Shown: positions 1 through 7,656 of the stretch, piece by piece
Numbering within the stretch: position 1 is the stretch's first letter
How the letters are laid out: the number at the start of each line of letters is the position of its first letter
Source of the DNA: JANNAT01 sp031384605
GTDB taxonomy: Bacteria; Pseudomonadota; Alphaproteobacteria; Rhodobacterales; Rhodobacteraceae
Reading direction: 5' to 3'
NCBI GenBank assembly: GCA_031384605.1
Contig: JANNAT010000092.1
Coordinates: forward strand, 1-45,203
Length of the DNA: 45,203 nucleotides
Translations under genes and position numbers: made by a program
The notes under the pieces: generated by a model
What the model was told of the DNA's origin: nothing
What the model saw: only the letters and a program-made list of their open reading frames with translations
Database searches by the model: none

Positions 1-161
1 AGCGTCGCCATCTGTTCGGGCGTGATCGTGGTCACTTCCAATGCCCAAGCCGCATCGGGTGCTGCGATAAAGCCCACGCCGGTGACAGTCAGCGCGCCGG
101 CCATTACGGCGCGCGTCAGCAAGGCGCGGCGCGTCAGGCCAGTTCCTTTAAGTGTTGTCAT
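1..161 (-). CDS. Tat-exported protein, N-terminal part only (possibly gluconate 2-dehydrogenase subunit 3-like)
   Basis: Only the first 53 or so codons lie in the window; the rest runs off the left edge. The ATG at 161-159 follows a GAGGAAG ribosome binding site. The peptide starts with a polar n-region, a twin-arginine motif (LTRRALL), a hydrophobic stretch (AVMAGALTVTGVGFIAA) and an A-W-A type cleavage site near residue 40, so it is probably exported folded by the Tat system. The mature start (LEVTTITPEQMAT) resembles Tat-dependent small subunits of membrane-bound sugar/gluconate dehydrogenases, but that assignment is weak because almost no mature sequence is visible. The signal peptide is seen directly; the family is inference. 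Confidence 0.6.
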   Translation of the reverse strand, partial: MTTLKGTGLTRRALLTRAVMAGALTVTGVGFIAAPDAAWALEVTTITPEQMAT

Positions 162-197
162 AGCTTCCTCCCTTAAAACTGCGTGTAGGCGGGGACG

Positions 198-593
198 TCA
201 GGCGAATCTGCCGCCCCTTTGCAAAACCTCGATCTGATAGCCGTCGGGGTCTGCGATGAAGAAAAACCGGGCGATCAGCGCGCCTGCATTATTGAAATCA
301 ACCAGTTTGCGCGGGGCAAGCCCGGCCGCTGTCAGGCGGGCATGTTCGGCATCGACGTCCGAAACACTGACGGCCAGATGGCCATAGCCATCGCCCAGAT
401 CATACGGATCGGTGCGACCTTTGTTCACCGTCAGTTCCAACTCGAACCCTTGTTCTGGGTTGGACAGATAGATCAGGGTAAAGCTGTCAAAATCCAACCG
501 GTCTGCAACCTTAAGCCCGAACGCGGCGTCGTAAAACGCCACAGAACGGCCTTCATCCAGAACGCGGATCATCGAATGGATTGCTTTGGCCAC
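198..593 (-). CDS. gloA: Glyoxalase I / VOC-superfamily lactoylglutathione lyase
   Basis: This is a 131-residue protein of the usual glyoxalase I length. It would isomerise the hemithioacetal of methylglyoxal and glutathione to S-lactoylglutathione in the cytoplasm. The four expected metal ligands are present: His in IHSMIRV (about 6), Glu in ELELT (53), His in GYGHLAV (72) and Glu in GYQIEVLQ (122), almost matching E. coli numbering (5, 56, 74, 122). I chose the GTG at 593 because GGGGGA lies just upstream and the product begins MAKAIHSMIRV, as homologues do. An in-frame TTG four codons earlier has no good ribosome binding site. The gene is probably independent of its neighbours. Other VOC activities cannot be excluded, but the metal-site match favours glyoxalase I. 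Confidence 0.85.
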   Translation of the reverse strand: MAKAIHSMIRVLDEGRSVAFYDAAFGLKVADRLDFDSFTLIYLSNPEQGFELELTVNKGRTDPYDLGDGYGHLAVSVSDVDAEHARLTAAGLAPRKLVDFNNAGALIARFFFIADPDGYQIEVLQRGGRFA

Positions 594-649
594 GTGTTCC
601 CCCAATGCCAGCGCTATTGGTAAGAATAGTGATCCAATTCTGGGGCGTG

Positions 650-667
650 GTAGTAGTCAGCTACTAC
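650..667. other. Short perfect hairpin in the gloA upstream gap
   Basis: GTAGTAG, a four-base loop, then CTACTAC form a perfect 7-bp stem. On the plus strand it is followed a few bases later by a run of five T (674-678). Both flanking genes read leftward, so a plus-strand terminator has no obvious client. It might limit antisense transcription or structure the transcript between the RHH gene and gloA. Confidence 0.35.
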
Positions 668-682
668 ACCCGGATTTTTGCT

Positions 683-982
683 TTATTCGGCGGCAAATCG
701 CACGGGAGAAGGATCAATCTGATCCAGTTCGCCCAAATGAATGGTGCAAGCACAGCGCAACAACGAGGTAAAGTTGGGTGCTTCGCCGTGTTGCAGCAGA
801 ACTTCGGAATGCAGTTTGGACAAGAACGCAGGCGTCGCCAGACCTTCTTTTTCGGCAATCCGATCAACAATGCCCCAAAAGGCGCGTTCCAGCCGGATGC
901 TGGTGCTTTGGCCATTCAGGCGCAAACGGCGCGTGACATATTCATATCGACTTGGGCTTTGCCCCGCGAACATCTGACACAT
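683..982 (-). CDS. Ribbon-helix-helix (RHH_4-type) domain protein
   Basis: This 99-residue protein starts MCQMFAGQ, carries RRLRLNGQSTSIRLERAFW near residues 20-38 and then a helical ARLxTPAFLSKLH-like segment. It matches the short single-domain ribbon-helix-helix proteins conserved in Rhodobacterales. RHH proteins bind DNA as dimers through the antiparallel strand formed by segments like STSIRLE; target genes are unknown. I chose the ATG at 982 because AAGGGGGG lies directly upstream; a start 7 codons earlier would place this site inside the gene. It lies between gloA and the tuf fragment and is probably transcribed alone. Regulatory function is inferred from the fold. Confidence 0.75.
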   Translation of the reverse strand: MCQMFAGQSPSRYEYVTRRLRLNGQSTSIRLERAFWGIVDRIAEKEGLATPAFLSKLHSEVLLQHGEAPNFTSLLRCACTIHLGELDQIDPSPVRFAAE

Positions 983-1147
983 GATAAGGCCCCCCTTGAC
1001 CAAACCATAGGCGAAACGGGCGATCCGTCAACATGAACGCGCAAGATTGCCGTCGGAAGGCTTATTCTTGAACTTGGGCGGAAAGATGGGTTGGCGCGCC
1101 ACACTAAATTCAGCGGAAAACGGGTCCGACGGCCAAGGTTTGATCGC

Positions 1148-1208
1148 AAGATGGGCAAATTGCCTATCTTACATTTCGTCCGCGCAGGATGGGCAATACT
1201 GCCCATCC
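1148..1208. terminator. Two tandem related hairpins behind the tuf fragment
   Basis: Hairpin A (1148-1170) pairs AAGATGGGCA with TGCCTATCTT, with one mismatch. Hairpin B (1187-1208) pairs GGATGGGCA with TGCCCATCC perfectly around a four-base loop. Both contain the core ATGGGCA. Hairpin B begins 12 bases past the stop codon of the leftward tuf fragment, the usual place for a terminator, but no T-run follows on that strand. It may therefore be an RNA-stabilising or Rho-assisted terminator, or a copy of an intergenic palindromic repeat. Confidence 0.4.
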
Positions 1209-1220
1209 CGCCGGTATTTC

Positions 1221-1451
1221 TTACGCCAGGATCTTCGACACCACACCAGCGCCAACAGTCCGGCCACCTTCGCGGATCGCAAAGCGCAGCTTTTCTTCCA
1301 TCGCAATCGGCGCAATCAAAGTCACATCGAACTTCAGGTTGTCGCCCGGCATCACCATTTCGGTGCCCGCTGGCAATTCAACCGTGCCCGTTACGTCCGT
1401 GGTGCGGAAGTAAAACTGCGGGCGGTAGTTCGCGAAGAACGGGGTGTGACG
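1221..1451 (-). pseudogene. tuf: 3' fragment of an elongation factor Tu gene (last 76 codons)
   Basis: Reading leftward, the sequence encodes the C-terminal 76 residues of EF-Tu (RHTPFFANYRPQ to GGRTVGAGVVSKILA, then TAA), corresponding to the end of beta-barrel domain 3. All residues fit a bacterial EF-Tu with no internal lesion. The similarity stops abruptly: directly upstream of RHTP the normal Gly-Gly codons are absent and a stop codon occurs in frame within seven codons. About 320 residues, including the whole GTPase domain, are missing and there is no start signal, so this is a non-functional duplicate. Alphaproteobacteria usually carry two tuf copies, so an abortive duplication or recombination scar is the likeliest source. 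Confidence 0.85.
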
Positions 1452-1560
1452 GCATAACCTACTTTGGCTTTACCGTGTTGGCTGACCGTTAGGTTGTGTG
1501 GTCACAAGACGGGCCCCTATCTACATCAGCAGGCATGCGCTTGGCCAAGTTTGGCAAAGC

Positions 1561-2181
1561 TCAATTCGCGGCGGCAGCGGCCTGCGCGGGTGGTTGCGCA
1601 GCCGCGGTGGCGGCAGGCAGAGGCGCAGCACCTGGTTTGCCCAAGGGCGGCAGGCCGAACCATTCGGGATGTTGTAACAGCCAGCCTTCGATTTTTTTGG
1701 CCGCGTTATACGACAATACTTCCATTTGCTTTTGTTTGGACTGGGTTACCCCCGATCCGATGAATGTCTCTGGTGACAGCTTTTCAAAGATGGTGAATTG
1801 GCGCCCCTCGGGGTTCAGCTTTTTGCCCGCCGCATCATCCCAGATATTGGCCGTCACAACCAAAACCGACTTTGGTTTCAGCACCAACGGAATACCCGGA
1901 GGGGCAAGCGCATAGCCATCAATAGATACGCCGATGTTATACAGCTTGGTGCCCTCATAGCGGCCAAAACGGGCGTCGACTGCTTTTATAATCTCAGTTT
2001 CCCATTGTTCTGGTGTCACTGTGCGTGAGATAGGAACTTTTTGCACATTATCTGCGACGGCAATATTCAAACCCAGCGCGAAATCACCCAACGGCACAGG
2101 GGGTTTTGCAAGATCGCTGTTCTGACACGCCGTCAGCAGCGACACGCCGAAGACAAAGGCAGTAAAACGGGCAAATCGCAT
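1561..2181 (-). CDS. Putative outer-membrane or periplasmic lipoprotein, conserved hypothetical
   Basis: This 206-residue protein has a short lipoprotein signal: MRFARF, a hydrophobic core FTAFVFGVSLL and lipobox LLTAC with the Cys near residue 19, so it should be lipidated and membrane-anchored outside the cytoplasm. The middle (WETEIIKAVDARFGRYEGTKLYNIGVSIDGY) looks like a compact mixed alpha/beta domain. The last 30 residues are a low-complexity Ala/Pro-rich tail. I chose the ATG at 2181, preceded by AAGGAA. It resembles lipoproteins conserved in Rhodobacterales with no known function. It stands alone between the tuf fragment and a divergent P450 gene. Confidence 0.7.
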   Translation of the reverse strand: MRFARFTAFVFGVSLLTACQNSDLAKPPVPLGDFALGLNIAVADNVQKVPISRTVTPEQWETEIIKAVDARFGRYEGTKLYNIGVSIDGYALAPPGIPLVLKPKSVLVVTANIWDDAAGKKLNPEGRQFTIFEKLSPETFIGSGVTQSKQKQMEVLSYNAAKKIEGWLLQHPEWFGLPPLGKPGAAPLPAATAAAQPPAQAAAAAN

Positions 2182-2351
2182 GGGGGTGATTCCTTTGGCA
2201 GCGGCTGTGGAGTGCATTCGGGCAACTGCATTTGGATAGCCGTGCCACGTTTTTTACGCAACCTGTGCTGAATGTCCCCGCGCGGCTTTGACGCCTTTGC
2301 CAAGGCATGATTTTGCCCTAGATTTGTTACAGCCCCGAAAGGACGCCGCCC

Positions 2352-3743
2352 GTGGACCATCCAAGCCAGACCGCCATGCAGTCCACGCCACCGCAAATGG
2401 CGCAAATCCCCGCGCGGGTGCCGTTGCATTCTGCCCCGTTGGGGATTTTGGGATCCTTGAAGGCCGGACGGCGCAATGTGCTGGAACTGATCCCCGAAAT
2501 TGCCACCCATGTGCCTATGCTATCGGGCAAGACCGGCAAGCGGTGGCATATGGTGATGGATCCGGGTGCGCTGAAAGTGATCTTGCGCGACAAGGTGGCG
2601 GATTATCCGAAATCCGAAGTGACCAAGCTGATCTTGCAGCCCGCCATCGGCGACAGTCTGTTTGTGGCCGAGGGCGAGCATTGGATGTGGCAGCGCCGCG
2701 CTGCGGCCCCGGTGTTTACGCACCGCAATGTGGCATCCCTGGCCCCGGTGATGACGATCGCGGCAGAGCGTTCCGCCGCGCGGATTGGGGCCGCATCGGG
2801 CCGGGCGGTAGATGTGTATGCCGAAATGGTAACGGCAACGTTTGAGGTGATCTCGGACGTCACCTTTTCCGATGGCACCGGGTTTGATCGCGATTCCGTG
2901 CATGCCGCGATTGAAACCTACATTGGCCAAACGGCGAAAGTGTCGCTGCTGGATATTCTGGGTGCGCCGGCTTGGGTGCCGCGCCCGTCGCGGATGCTGG
3001 CCTCGTCAGGCATGCGCGAGATGAAGCGTGTGGCGGATGCAGCAATTGACCGCCGCCGCGCCGATGGTGCCAAACCAGTGCCTGATTTGTTGGACCTGCT
3101 GTTGGGCGGGGCCGATCCGGCCACGGGGCGCAAGATGACCACAGCAGAATTGCGCGACAATCTGTTGACGTTCATCGTGGCGGGGCATGAAACCACGGCG
3201 CTGACACTGGCTTGGGCGCTATACCTGTGCGCCTTTGACCCAATCGTGCAAGATCAGGCCCGGGCCGAGGCGCAGTCGGTGTTGCAGGGCCGCGCCGCCA
3301 CCGCAGCCGACGTGCCCGCCCTGCCGCTGATCCGCCGCATCGTTGATGAAACGCTGCGGATGTATCCACCAGCCGCGTTTCTGTCGCGCACGGCGCGCGC
3401 CACAGACACCCTGTGTGGCCGCGACATTCGCCCCGGCGATACGGTCGTGCTGCCGATCTATGCGCTGCACCGCCATCACCTTTTGTGGGACAACCCCGAT
3501 GCGTTTGATCCCACCCGCTTTGCCGATCCGAAATCCATCGACCGCTTTGCCTATCTGCCCTTCGGCGACGGCCCCCGTATCTGCATCGGGGCCAGTTTCG
3601 CGCTGCAAGAGGCGGTGATCGTTCTGGCCACCCTGCTGGCACGGCACAAGTTCACTCGGATTGCGGGCAAAGACCCGGTCCCGGTGATGATCCTGACACT
3701 GCGGCCGCAAGGGGGGGTATGGTTGGGGATTGAGGCGGCATAG
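2352..3743 (+). CDS. Cytochrome P450 monooxygenase
   Basis: This 463-residue soluble P450 has a GTG start preceded by AAAGGA. Hallmarks are all present: the I-helix oxygen-activation motif AGHETT at 277-282, the K-helix ETLR at 333-336, and the heme loop FGDGPRICIG at 404-413 with Cys411 as the axial thiolate. No transmembrane anchor is visible, so it should be cytoplasmic and need separate ferredoxin and reductase partners, which are not nearby. Substrate cannot be read from sequence; bacterial relatives oxidise fatty acids, terpenes or aromatics. It reads divergently from the lipoprotein gene and is followed by a remnant-filled region, so it is probably monocistronic. Confidence 0.92.
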   Translation: MDHPSQTAMQSTPPQMAQIPARVPLHSAPLGILGSLKAGRRNVLELIPEIATHVPMLSGKTGKRWHMVMDPGALKVILRDKVADYPKSEVTKLILQPAIGDSLFVAEGEHWMWQRRAAAPVFTHRNVASLAPVMTIAAERSAARIGAASGRAVDVYAEMVTATFEVISDVTFSDGTGFDRDSVHAAIETYIGQTAKVSLLDILGAPAWVPRPSRMLASSGMREMKRVADAAIDRRRADGAKPVPDLLDLLLGGADPATGRKMTTAELRDNLLTFIVAGHETTALTLAWALYLCAFDPIVQDQARAEAQSVLQGRAATAADVPALPLIRRIVDETLRMYPPAAFLSRTARATDTLCGRDIRPGDTVVLPIYALHRHHLLWDNPDAFDPTRFADPKSIDRFAYLPFGDGPRICIGASFALQEAVIVLATLLARHKFTRIAGKDPVPVMILTLRPQGGVWLGIEAA

Positions 3744-3813
3744 GGGGTGATGCCTGCTTGCTAAGCGGGAAGCAAATGCGGGTGAATTGTGCAATCATAT
3801 TGGAGGGTGGCCG

Positions 3814-4230
3814 ATGCGCCGAACCCTTTTATTGGGCCAGATCACATCGGGGGTCTGCTTGGTTGCGCTTCCGGAAAATGCAGGTAACAAAAAAGTAAGC
3901 ATTCAAATCATCTTTGCGCCGGCAAGTGCCGAAAAACTGACCGCGATGGGAGAGCGGGTTGATGTCGTGTGTATTTTTCGGCACCCCAATCCAAGGCAGC
4001 ATGGTCAAAGCCGGTGAGATGGGCCGCAGTACCGCCGGGTCAGAACTGGCGACTGATATTTCCAGTGGATCAAGTGATCAGGTTCGGCGGCGTTCTTGGC
4101 AGTGCCCCGTTAGATCCGACATATTGGCATTTTCGTCCCAGTTTTGCTGATTTGTCTTTGCGAATCCAGTCTGTTAATCTGAGTGCAGAAGCAAACCGAC
4201 ATTATATTGCGACCGCCTTTCGAACTGACA
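3814..4230 (+). pseudogene. Frameshifted remnant of an exported conserved hypothetical protein
   Basis: Three successive reading frames together give one plausible protein. Frame A (3814-3965) starts MRRTLLLGQ, has a signal-like hydrophobic stretch and reads VSIQIIFAPASAEKLTAMGE. Frame B (from about 3968) continues VFFGTPIQGSMVKAGEMGRS. Frame C (from about 4077) continues VIRFGGVLGSAPLDPTYWHF and on to RIQSVNLSAE. The joins occur without loss of sense, as expected for two single-base indels in one ancestral gene. It resembles small periplasmic proteins of Rhodobacterales of unknown role. Each piece alone is too short to function. The 3' end is not clear and is placed approximately. Confidence 0.55.
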
Positions 4231-4400
4231 CTTTTATAGTGACCTTGAGGTGCCATTGGTTCAAGCCCTTTGGCGAGCGTTGCGCGCAGTTAGCGGGGTT
4301 GGCTGTCTTGCCATCGACCGGCAGGCGATTGCCTGCAACCGCCTGCCGCTATCCCGCGACGCAGTAACTGGCTGCGCCGACAGAAAAGTGTAAAAGGCAG
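4231..4400. other. Non-coding gap between two remnants
   Basis: This 170-base stretch has one short open frame (VPLVQALWRALRAVSG onward) ending in TAA at about 4393, with no recognisable domain and no ribosome binding site. It may be the junction between the decayed periplasmic gene and the insertion-sequence remnant. No clear terminal inverted repeat was found. Confidence 0.3.
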
Positions 4401-4880
4401 CCCACACTTACCGATGCTTTGATCCAATCCTGTCAGACGCTGAAGGCGTTGCTCGGCTTGCCGTGGTGCAAGGTTGCCGGAATGGTGCCGAGGCATCTAA
4501 AATTGGCCGGGCTCGACGGGCTGTTGCCGGATTACACCACACTTTGCGGCCGTCAAAAGGGCTTGCGTCTAGCCATTGCCCATTAGCCCGGCAGATCGAC
4601 TATGAAACTGCTGATTGCCTGAACAAGCGTCGAATCTGGGGGCGACGGCGAATGATTCTCCCAAATGCACTGACATCAGAGCCGCGGCAACGGCGCAAGT
4701 TTCAAGTTTCAACTGACGCGGACACGCTGAAAATCCACATCATCGGCCGTGTCAGCGCCTCTTCTCGTGGTTCAAAGGCAAACCACTTCTTAGCAACGGA
4801 CAGTGCCTTTGATACACAGGCCTGCCGATCAATCGACAAACCCAAATAGTCTGGGCAGAAACCTATCGCATAACGCCAAC
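4400..4880 (+). mobile_element. Decayed IS5-family transposase remnant
   Basis: Frame by frame the stretch still shows the IS5-type DDE transposase. 4408-4586 encodes TDALIQSCQTLKALLGLPWC and LKLAGLDGLLPDYTTLCGRQ, the conserved block before the first catalytic Asp. Around 4600-4640 a second frame gives MKLLIA, stop, TSVESGGDGE, matching the LLIDSTGIK..GDGEW block with the Asp codon lost to a stop. Further on, FQLTRTR and later SAFDTQACRSID match the TADGAYDTRKCHDAI region around the second Asp. Several frameshifts and stops make it inactive, and the ends and inverted repeats are no longer visible. It sits exactly at the left edge of the polysaccharide locus. Confidence 0.7.
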
Positions 4881-4960
4881 ATGCCCTTACCTTGCCTAGA
4901 AAGCTAGGATAAAGAGTGTATTATCGACGTTCGTTTTGCTACAAATGAGTAAATTCAGGT

Positions 4961-5986
4961 ATGTGTGTTGTGATTTACAGTTCAAACTATCATCCCGCGC
5001 ACGCGCAGCACATGCATGCATATGCGCTTGCCCTGCACGAAAGTGGTTTGTCGGTGGTGCTTTGGGCAAGCGATGCCTATTTTACAAATCACTCATTTTT
5101 ACGCAAATTTCCACGGTCCAGTCCCGAACCGTTCTGGAGCATAATTGTTTTAAACATGAGCCTGCAAACTGTAATCAAATCAGTTTTGTGGCGAATGAAA
5201 AAAAGGAAAATTCTATTTTGCGTACATGAGCCTATTGGAAGCTTAAAAGATTTTCAAGACCTTGATTTGCCTCCTTTGCAGTTCGTAAAACTTCTACTAA
5301 TGCGAATTTTGATTAAAGCTGAGATATTGCTAAGCTCACAACTAATTGCTTTTTCAAAGAAGAGCGTTAAAGAGCTTAGAGGCATCAAGCCCACTTTTCT
5401 GCACCCCCTAATTTATGTAGATCAAAACAGCACTGGGGCGGCGCCGTTAAAAAAATTTTTATCGTATATTGGAACAATCGCAAAAGATCATGCGTTTAAC
5501 GAATTTGTAGGCTTTGTTGACCACTGTTTAACAAATGATCTGTTTCCTGATCTTAGATTTTTGATTGCAACGCGATCTGATTTCGACCCTCATCATTTTG
5601 ATCATCAAGGAGCAGAAAAAGCAGCCCGAGTTGTTATAAAATCGGGGCATATGCTTTCCGACAGTGAAATAAACATACATTACGCCGCTTCAGCTGTCAT
5701 TTGGTGTGCTTACAAACGATCGAACCAAAGCGGTGTTTTACCAAAGGCTTACATGTTTGGTGTGCCGGTTGTTGCGACGGAAGGCACTATGGGAGAACAT
5801 TTTGAAGCTGGTCAACTGGGTGCCGCAATCACGTCTTACGAAATGGAACCTGTTGTCGACGCTGTCAGTGCTATTTTAAGAGACTACAATAGGTTATCAA
5901 AAAACTGTCGTAATTATTACAAGTCAACGTTTGATTACAAAGCTAATGTTTTTGGGATAAATAGAATGGTGCTTTCAAATGAATAA
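4961..5986 (+). CDS. Glycosyltransferase, GT4/GT-B-like
   Basis: This 341-residue cytoplasmic protein has a Rossmann-like N-terminal half (CVVIYSSNYHPAHAQHMHAYALALHESG) typical of GT-B acceptor domains. Its C-terminal half contains SNQSGVLPKAYMFGVPVVAT at 254-273 followed by EGTMGEHFEAG, matching the nucleotide-sugar site of family 4 transferases (E-X7-E region). It probably adds one sugar of the polysaccharide repeat unit. The first gene of the rightward cluster, it is distinctly AT-rich compared with genes upstream, suggesting acquisition with the locus. It overlaps the next gene by 8 bases. Donor and acceptor sugars cannot be predicted. Confidence 0.7.
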   Translation: MCVVIYSSNYHPAHAQHMHAYALALHESGLSVVLWASDAYFTNHSFLRKFPRSSPEPFWSIIVLNMSLQTVIKSVLWRMKKRKILFCVHEPIGSLKDFQDLDLPPLQFVKLLLMRILIKAEILLSSQLIAFSKKSVKELRGIKPTFLHPLIYVDQNSTGAAPLKKFLSYIGTIAKDHAFNEFVGFVDHCLTNDLFPDLRFLIATRSDFDPHHFDHQGAEKAARVVIKSGHMLSDSEINIHYAASAVIWCAYKRSNQSGVLPKAYMFGVPVVATEGTMGEHFEAGQLGAAITSYEMEPVVDAVSAILRDYNRLSKNCRNYYKSTFDYKANVFGINRMVLSNE

Positions 5987-6677
5987 AGTTTCTGTCGACT
6001 TAACTCAGCCAACTCCCTACCTTGAAAAGACGGCGCGTTTGGGAGTGTTTAAGCGCAGGCTAACGCATCGGCACTATATAAAATTGATCCGTAAATATAG
6101 CACGCTCAATACTACTATCCTTGACGTCGGCACAGGATCTGGTTCTTTTTTGGTAGAAGTGAAACGCAACTTTCCTGATATGACGTTGTCGGGTATAGAA
6201 TATGATGAACGACTTGTGGCCCAAACAAATGTACTATTTGGTGCGTCTGTATGTCATCAGGGAAACGCTGAAACATTTGATTTAGGCAGCCAATTTGATA
6301 TTGTGACATCGTTTCAGGTTATAGAGCATCTTTATAATCCTGAAACCTTTTTGGCTAACTGCCGCAAACATCTTGCTCCGGGGGGTATTTTGGTGATTAC
6401 TTCCCCTAATCTGGGGTGTGTTTCAAAATCCGTGATGAAACAAAAATGGCATGGTTTTCGGTATGATCACGTCTCGTTGAAAACTGCCGATGACTGGGAA
6501 GAATTGATTTCTGCTGCTGGATTAACGCCACTTTATGCAGGAACTACATTTTTTTCCGGGATACCCTTATTGAACAGATTCCCCCTTGGTCTGGTCAATT
6601 GGTCGTTGCTAATGATTTTTGGAAGTTTGCCTTGGTCAGGTGGTGAGGCCTTTGTTGGTGTGTTTCGGAATTCCTAG
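5979..6677 (+). CDS. Class I SAM-dependent methyltransferase
   Basis: This 232-residue protein has motif I ILDVGTGSGSF at 47-57, the acidic post-motif region GIEYDE, motif II QFDIVTSFQVIEHL and motif III LAPGGILVITSPN, the order of ubiE/COQ5-like methyltransferases. In this context it most likely methylates a sugar or glycan intermediate, either capping the chain or decorating the repeat. The ATG lies inside the end of the upstream glycosyltransferase gene (8-base overlap), pointing to coupled translation. A small-molecule methyltransferase unrelated to the glycan is possible but less likely given the location. Confidence 0.8.
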   Translation: MNKVSVDLTQPTPYLEKTARLGVFKRRLTHRHYIKLIRKYSTLNTTILDVGTGSGSFLVEVKRNFPDMTLSGIEYDERLVAQTNVLFGASVCHQGNAETFDLGSQFDIVTSFQVIEHLYNPETFLANCRKHLAPGGILVITSPNLGCVSKSVMKQKWHGFRYDHVSLKTADDWEELISAAGLTPLYAGTTFFSGIPLLNRFPLGLVNWSLLMIFGSLPWSGGEAFVGVFRNS

Positions 6678-6770
6678 TGTGATGTGTCTTATTGTAAAAG
6701 AAGAATTGATCGGAACGCGCGTTTGGGGAACCTTTTCTGATTTTACCACTGCAGTATCGTGGGGCGTCTG

Positions 6771-7655
6771 ATGAATCGTATTGTTGTAATGGGCAGTTCG
6801 GGTCGCTTGGGCCGAATGCTTCGTGCGAGTTGGGGTTTGAAACCCAATTTGGCGTTTGTGCCCATTTATCAGTACCGCCGCCCTGCTCTTTCGAATTGGG
6901 ATCTTTTTTGGTCAAGTAATGTAGATCCTGCCGATTTTGCCAGATCGCTTCGAAACCTTTGTCCAATATCATCGGATGTAACGTCAGCTGTAGCGGCAAT
7001 GATAATTCTGGCTGGTGTTACTCCAACGTCTGGAGGCAGACTCGACGAAAATACGGCAATCACGCGTGCCTGCTTGCTCGCTGCCCAAGCCGCGGGTATA
7101 AAGCGCGTACTGATTGCATCGTCTTCTGCCGTTTATGGCATAGATCACACTGGACCGATTACGGAACAGACCTTGCCCGCACCAAGCACCGAATATGGAC
7201 GGCAAAAATTTGCGATGGAACAGCTGTGCCAACAGCCCGCTTGGAGGCATCTTGAAATTTCAATATTGCGCATTGGCAATGTCGCAGGTGCGGATGCCCT
7301 GATGCTCAATCACTATTTAAATCCCAACGCCCCGTTACCCCTTGACGTGTTTCCGAATGGGAAAAGTTTGCAACGCAGCTATGTCGGGCCAATAACCTTG
7401 GCAGATATTTTTGAAACTTTGCTATCCACTCAATACGTACTCCCTCCCGTTATAAACATTGCCGCGCCACTACCAGTATATATGTGTGATCTGGCATTGG
7501 CAGCGGGGGTAACCTGGCGCCCGCGGTGTGCTAGTTCTACGATTGTCCAAGACATCACGCTCGATACGTCACTGCTGCAGATGTTGCATCGTTTTGGTCT
7601 ATATGACAGTAGTCCAATGGCTATGGTGCAGCAGCTGAAGAAAATTGGATTGTAG
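6771..7655 (+). CDS. NAD-dependent epimerase/dehydratase (extended SDR)
   Basis: This 294-residue extended short-chain dehydrogenase carries a glycine-rich nucleotide site MGSSGRLGRML at the N-terminus, ASSSAVYG with the catalytic Ser, and Y..K in TEYGRQKFAMEQ. Family members epimerise, dehydrate or reduce nucleotide sugars. The start ATG at 6771 is preceded by GGGG; a GTG four codons earlier is less likely. The stop codon TAG is separated from the next start by one base, so it is co-translated with the sugar transferase. Exact reaction unknown; a role in making an activated sugar for this locus is inferred. Confidence 0.75.
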   Translation: MNRIVVMGSSGRLGRMLRASWGLKPNLAFVPIYQYRRPALSNWDLFWSSNVDPADFARSLRNLCPISSDVTSAVAAMIILAGVTPTSGGRLDENTAITRACLLAAQAAGIKRVLIASSSAVYGIDHTGPITEQTLPAPSTEYGRQKFAMEQLCQQPAWRHLEISILRIGNVAGADALMLNHYLNPNAPLPLDVFPNGKSLQRSYVGPITLADIFETLLSTQYVLPPVINIAAPLPVYMCDLALAAGVTWRPRCASSTIVQDITLDTSLLQMLHRFGLYDSSPMAMVQQLKKIGL

Positions 7656-7656
7656 A

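Noticed and set aside
219..623. Long open frame antisense to glyoxalase I
   Set aside because: It mirrors a gene with all metal ligands conserved, has no ribosome binding site and no recognisable domain.
1049..1133. GCCGTCGGA and TCCGACGGC inverted repeat
   Set aside because: Nine bases separated by 67; may be chance in GC-rich DNA and has no visible function.
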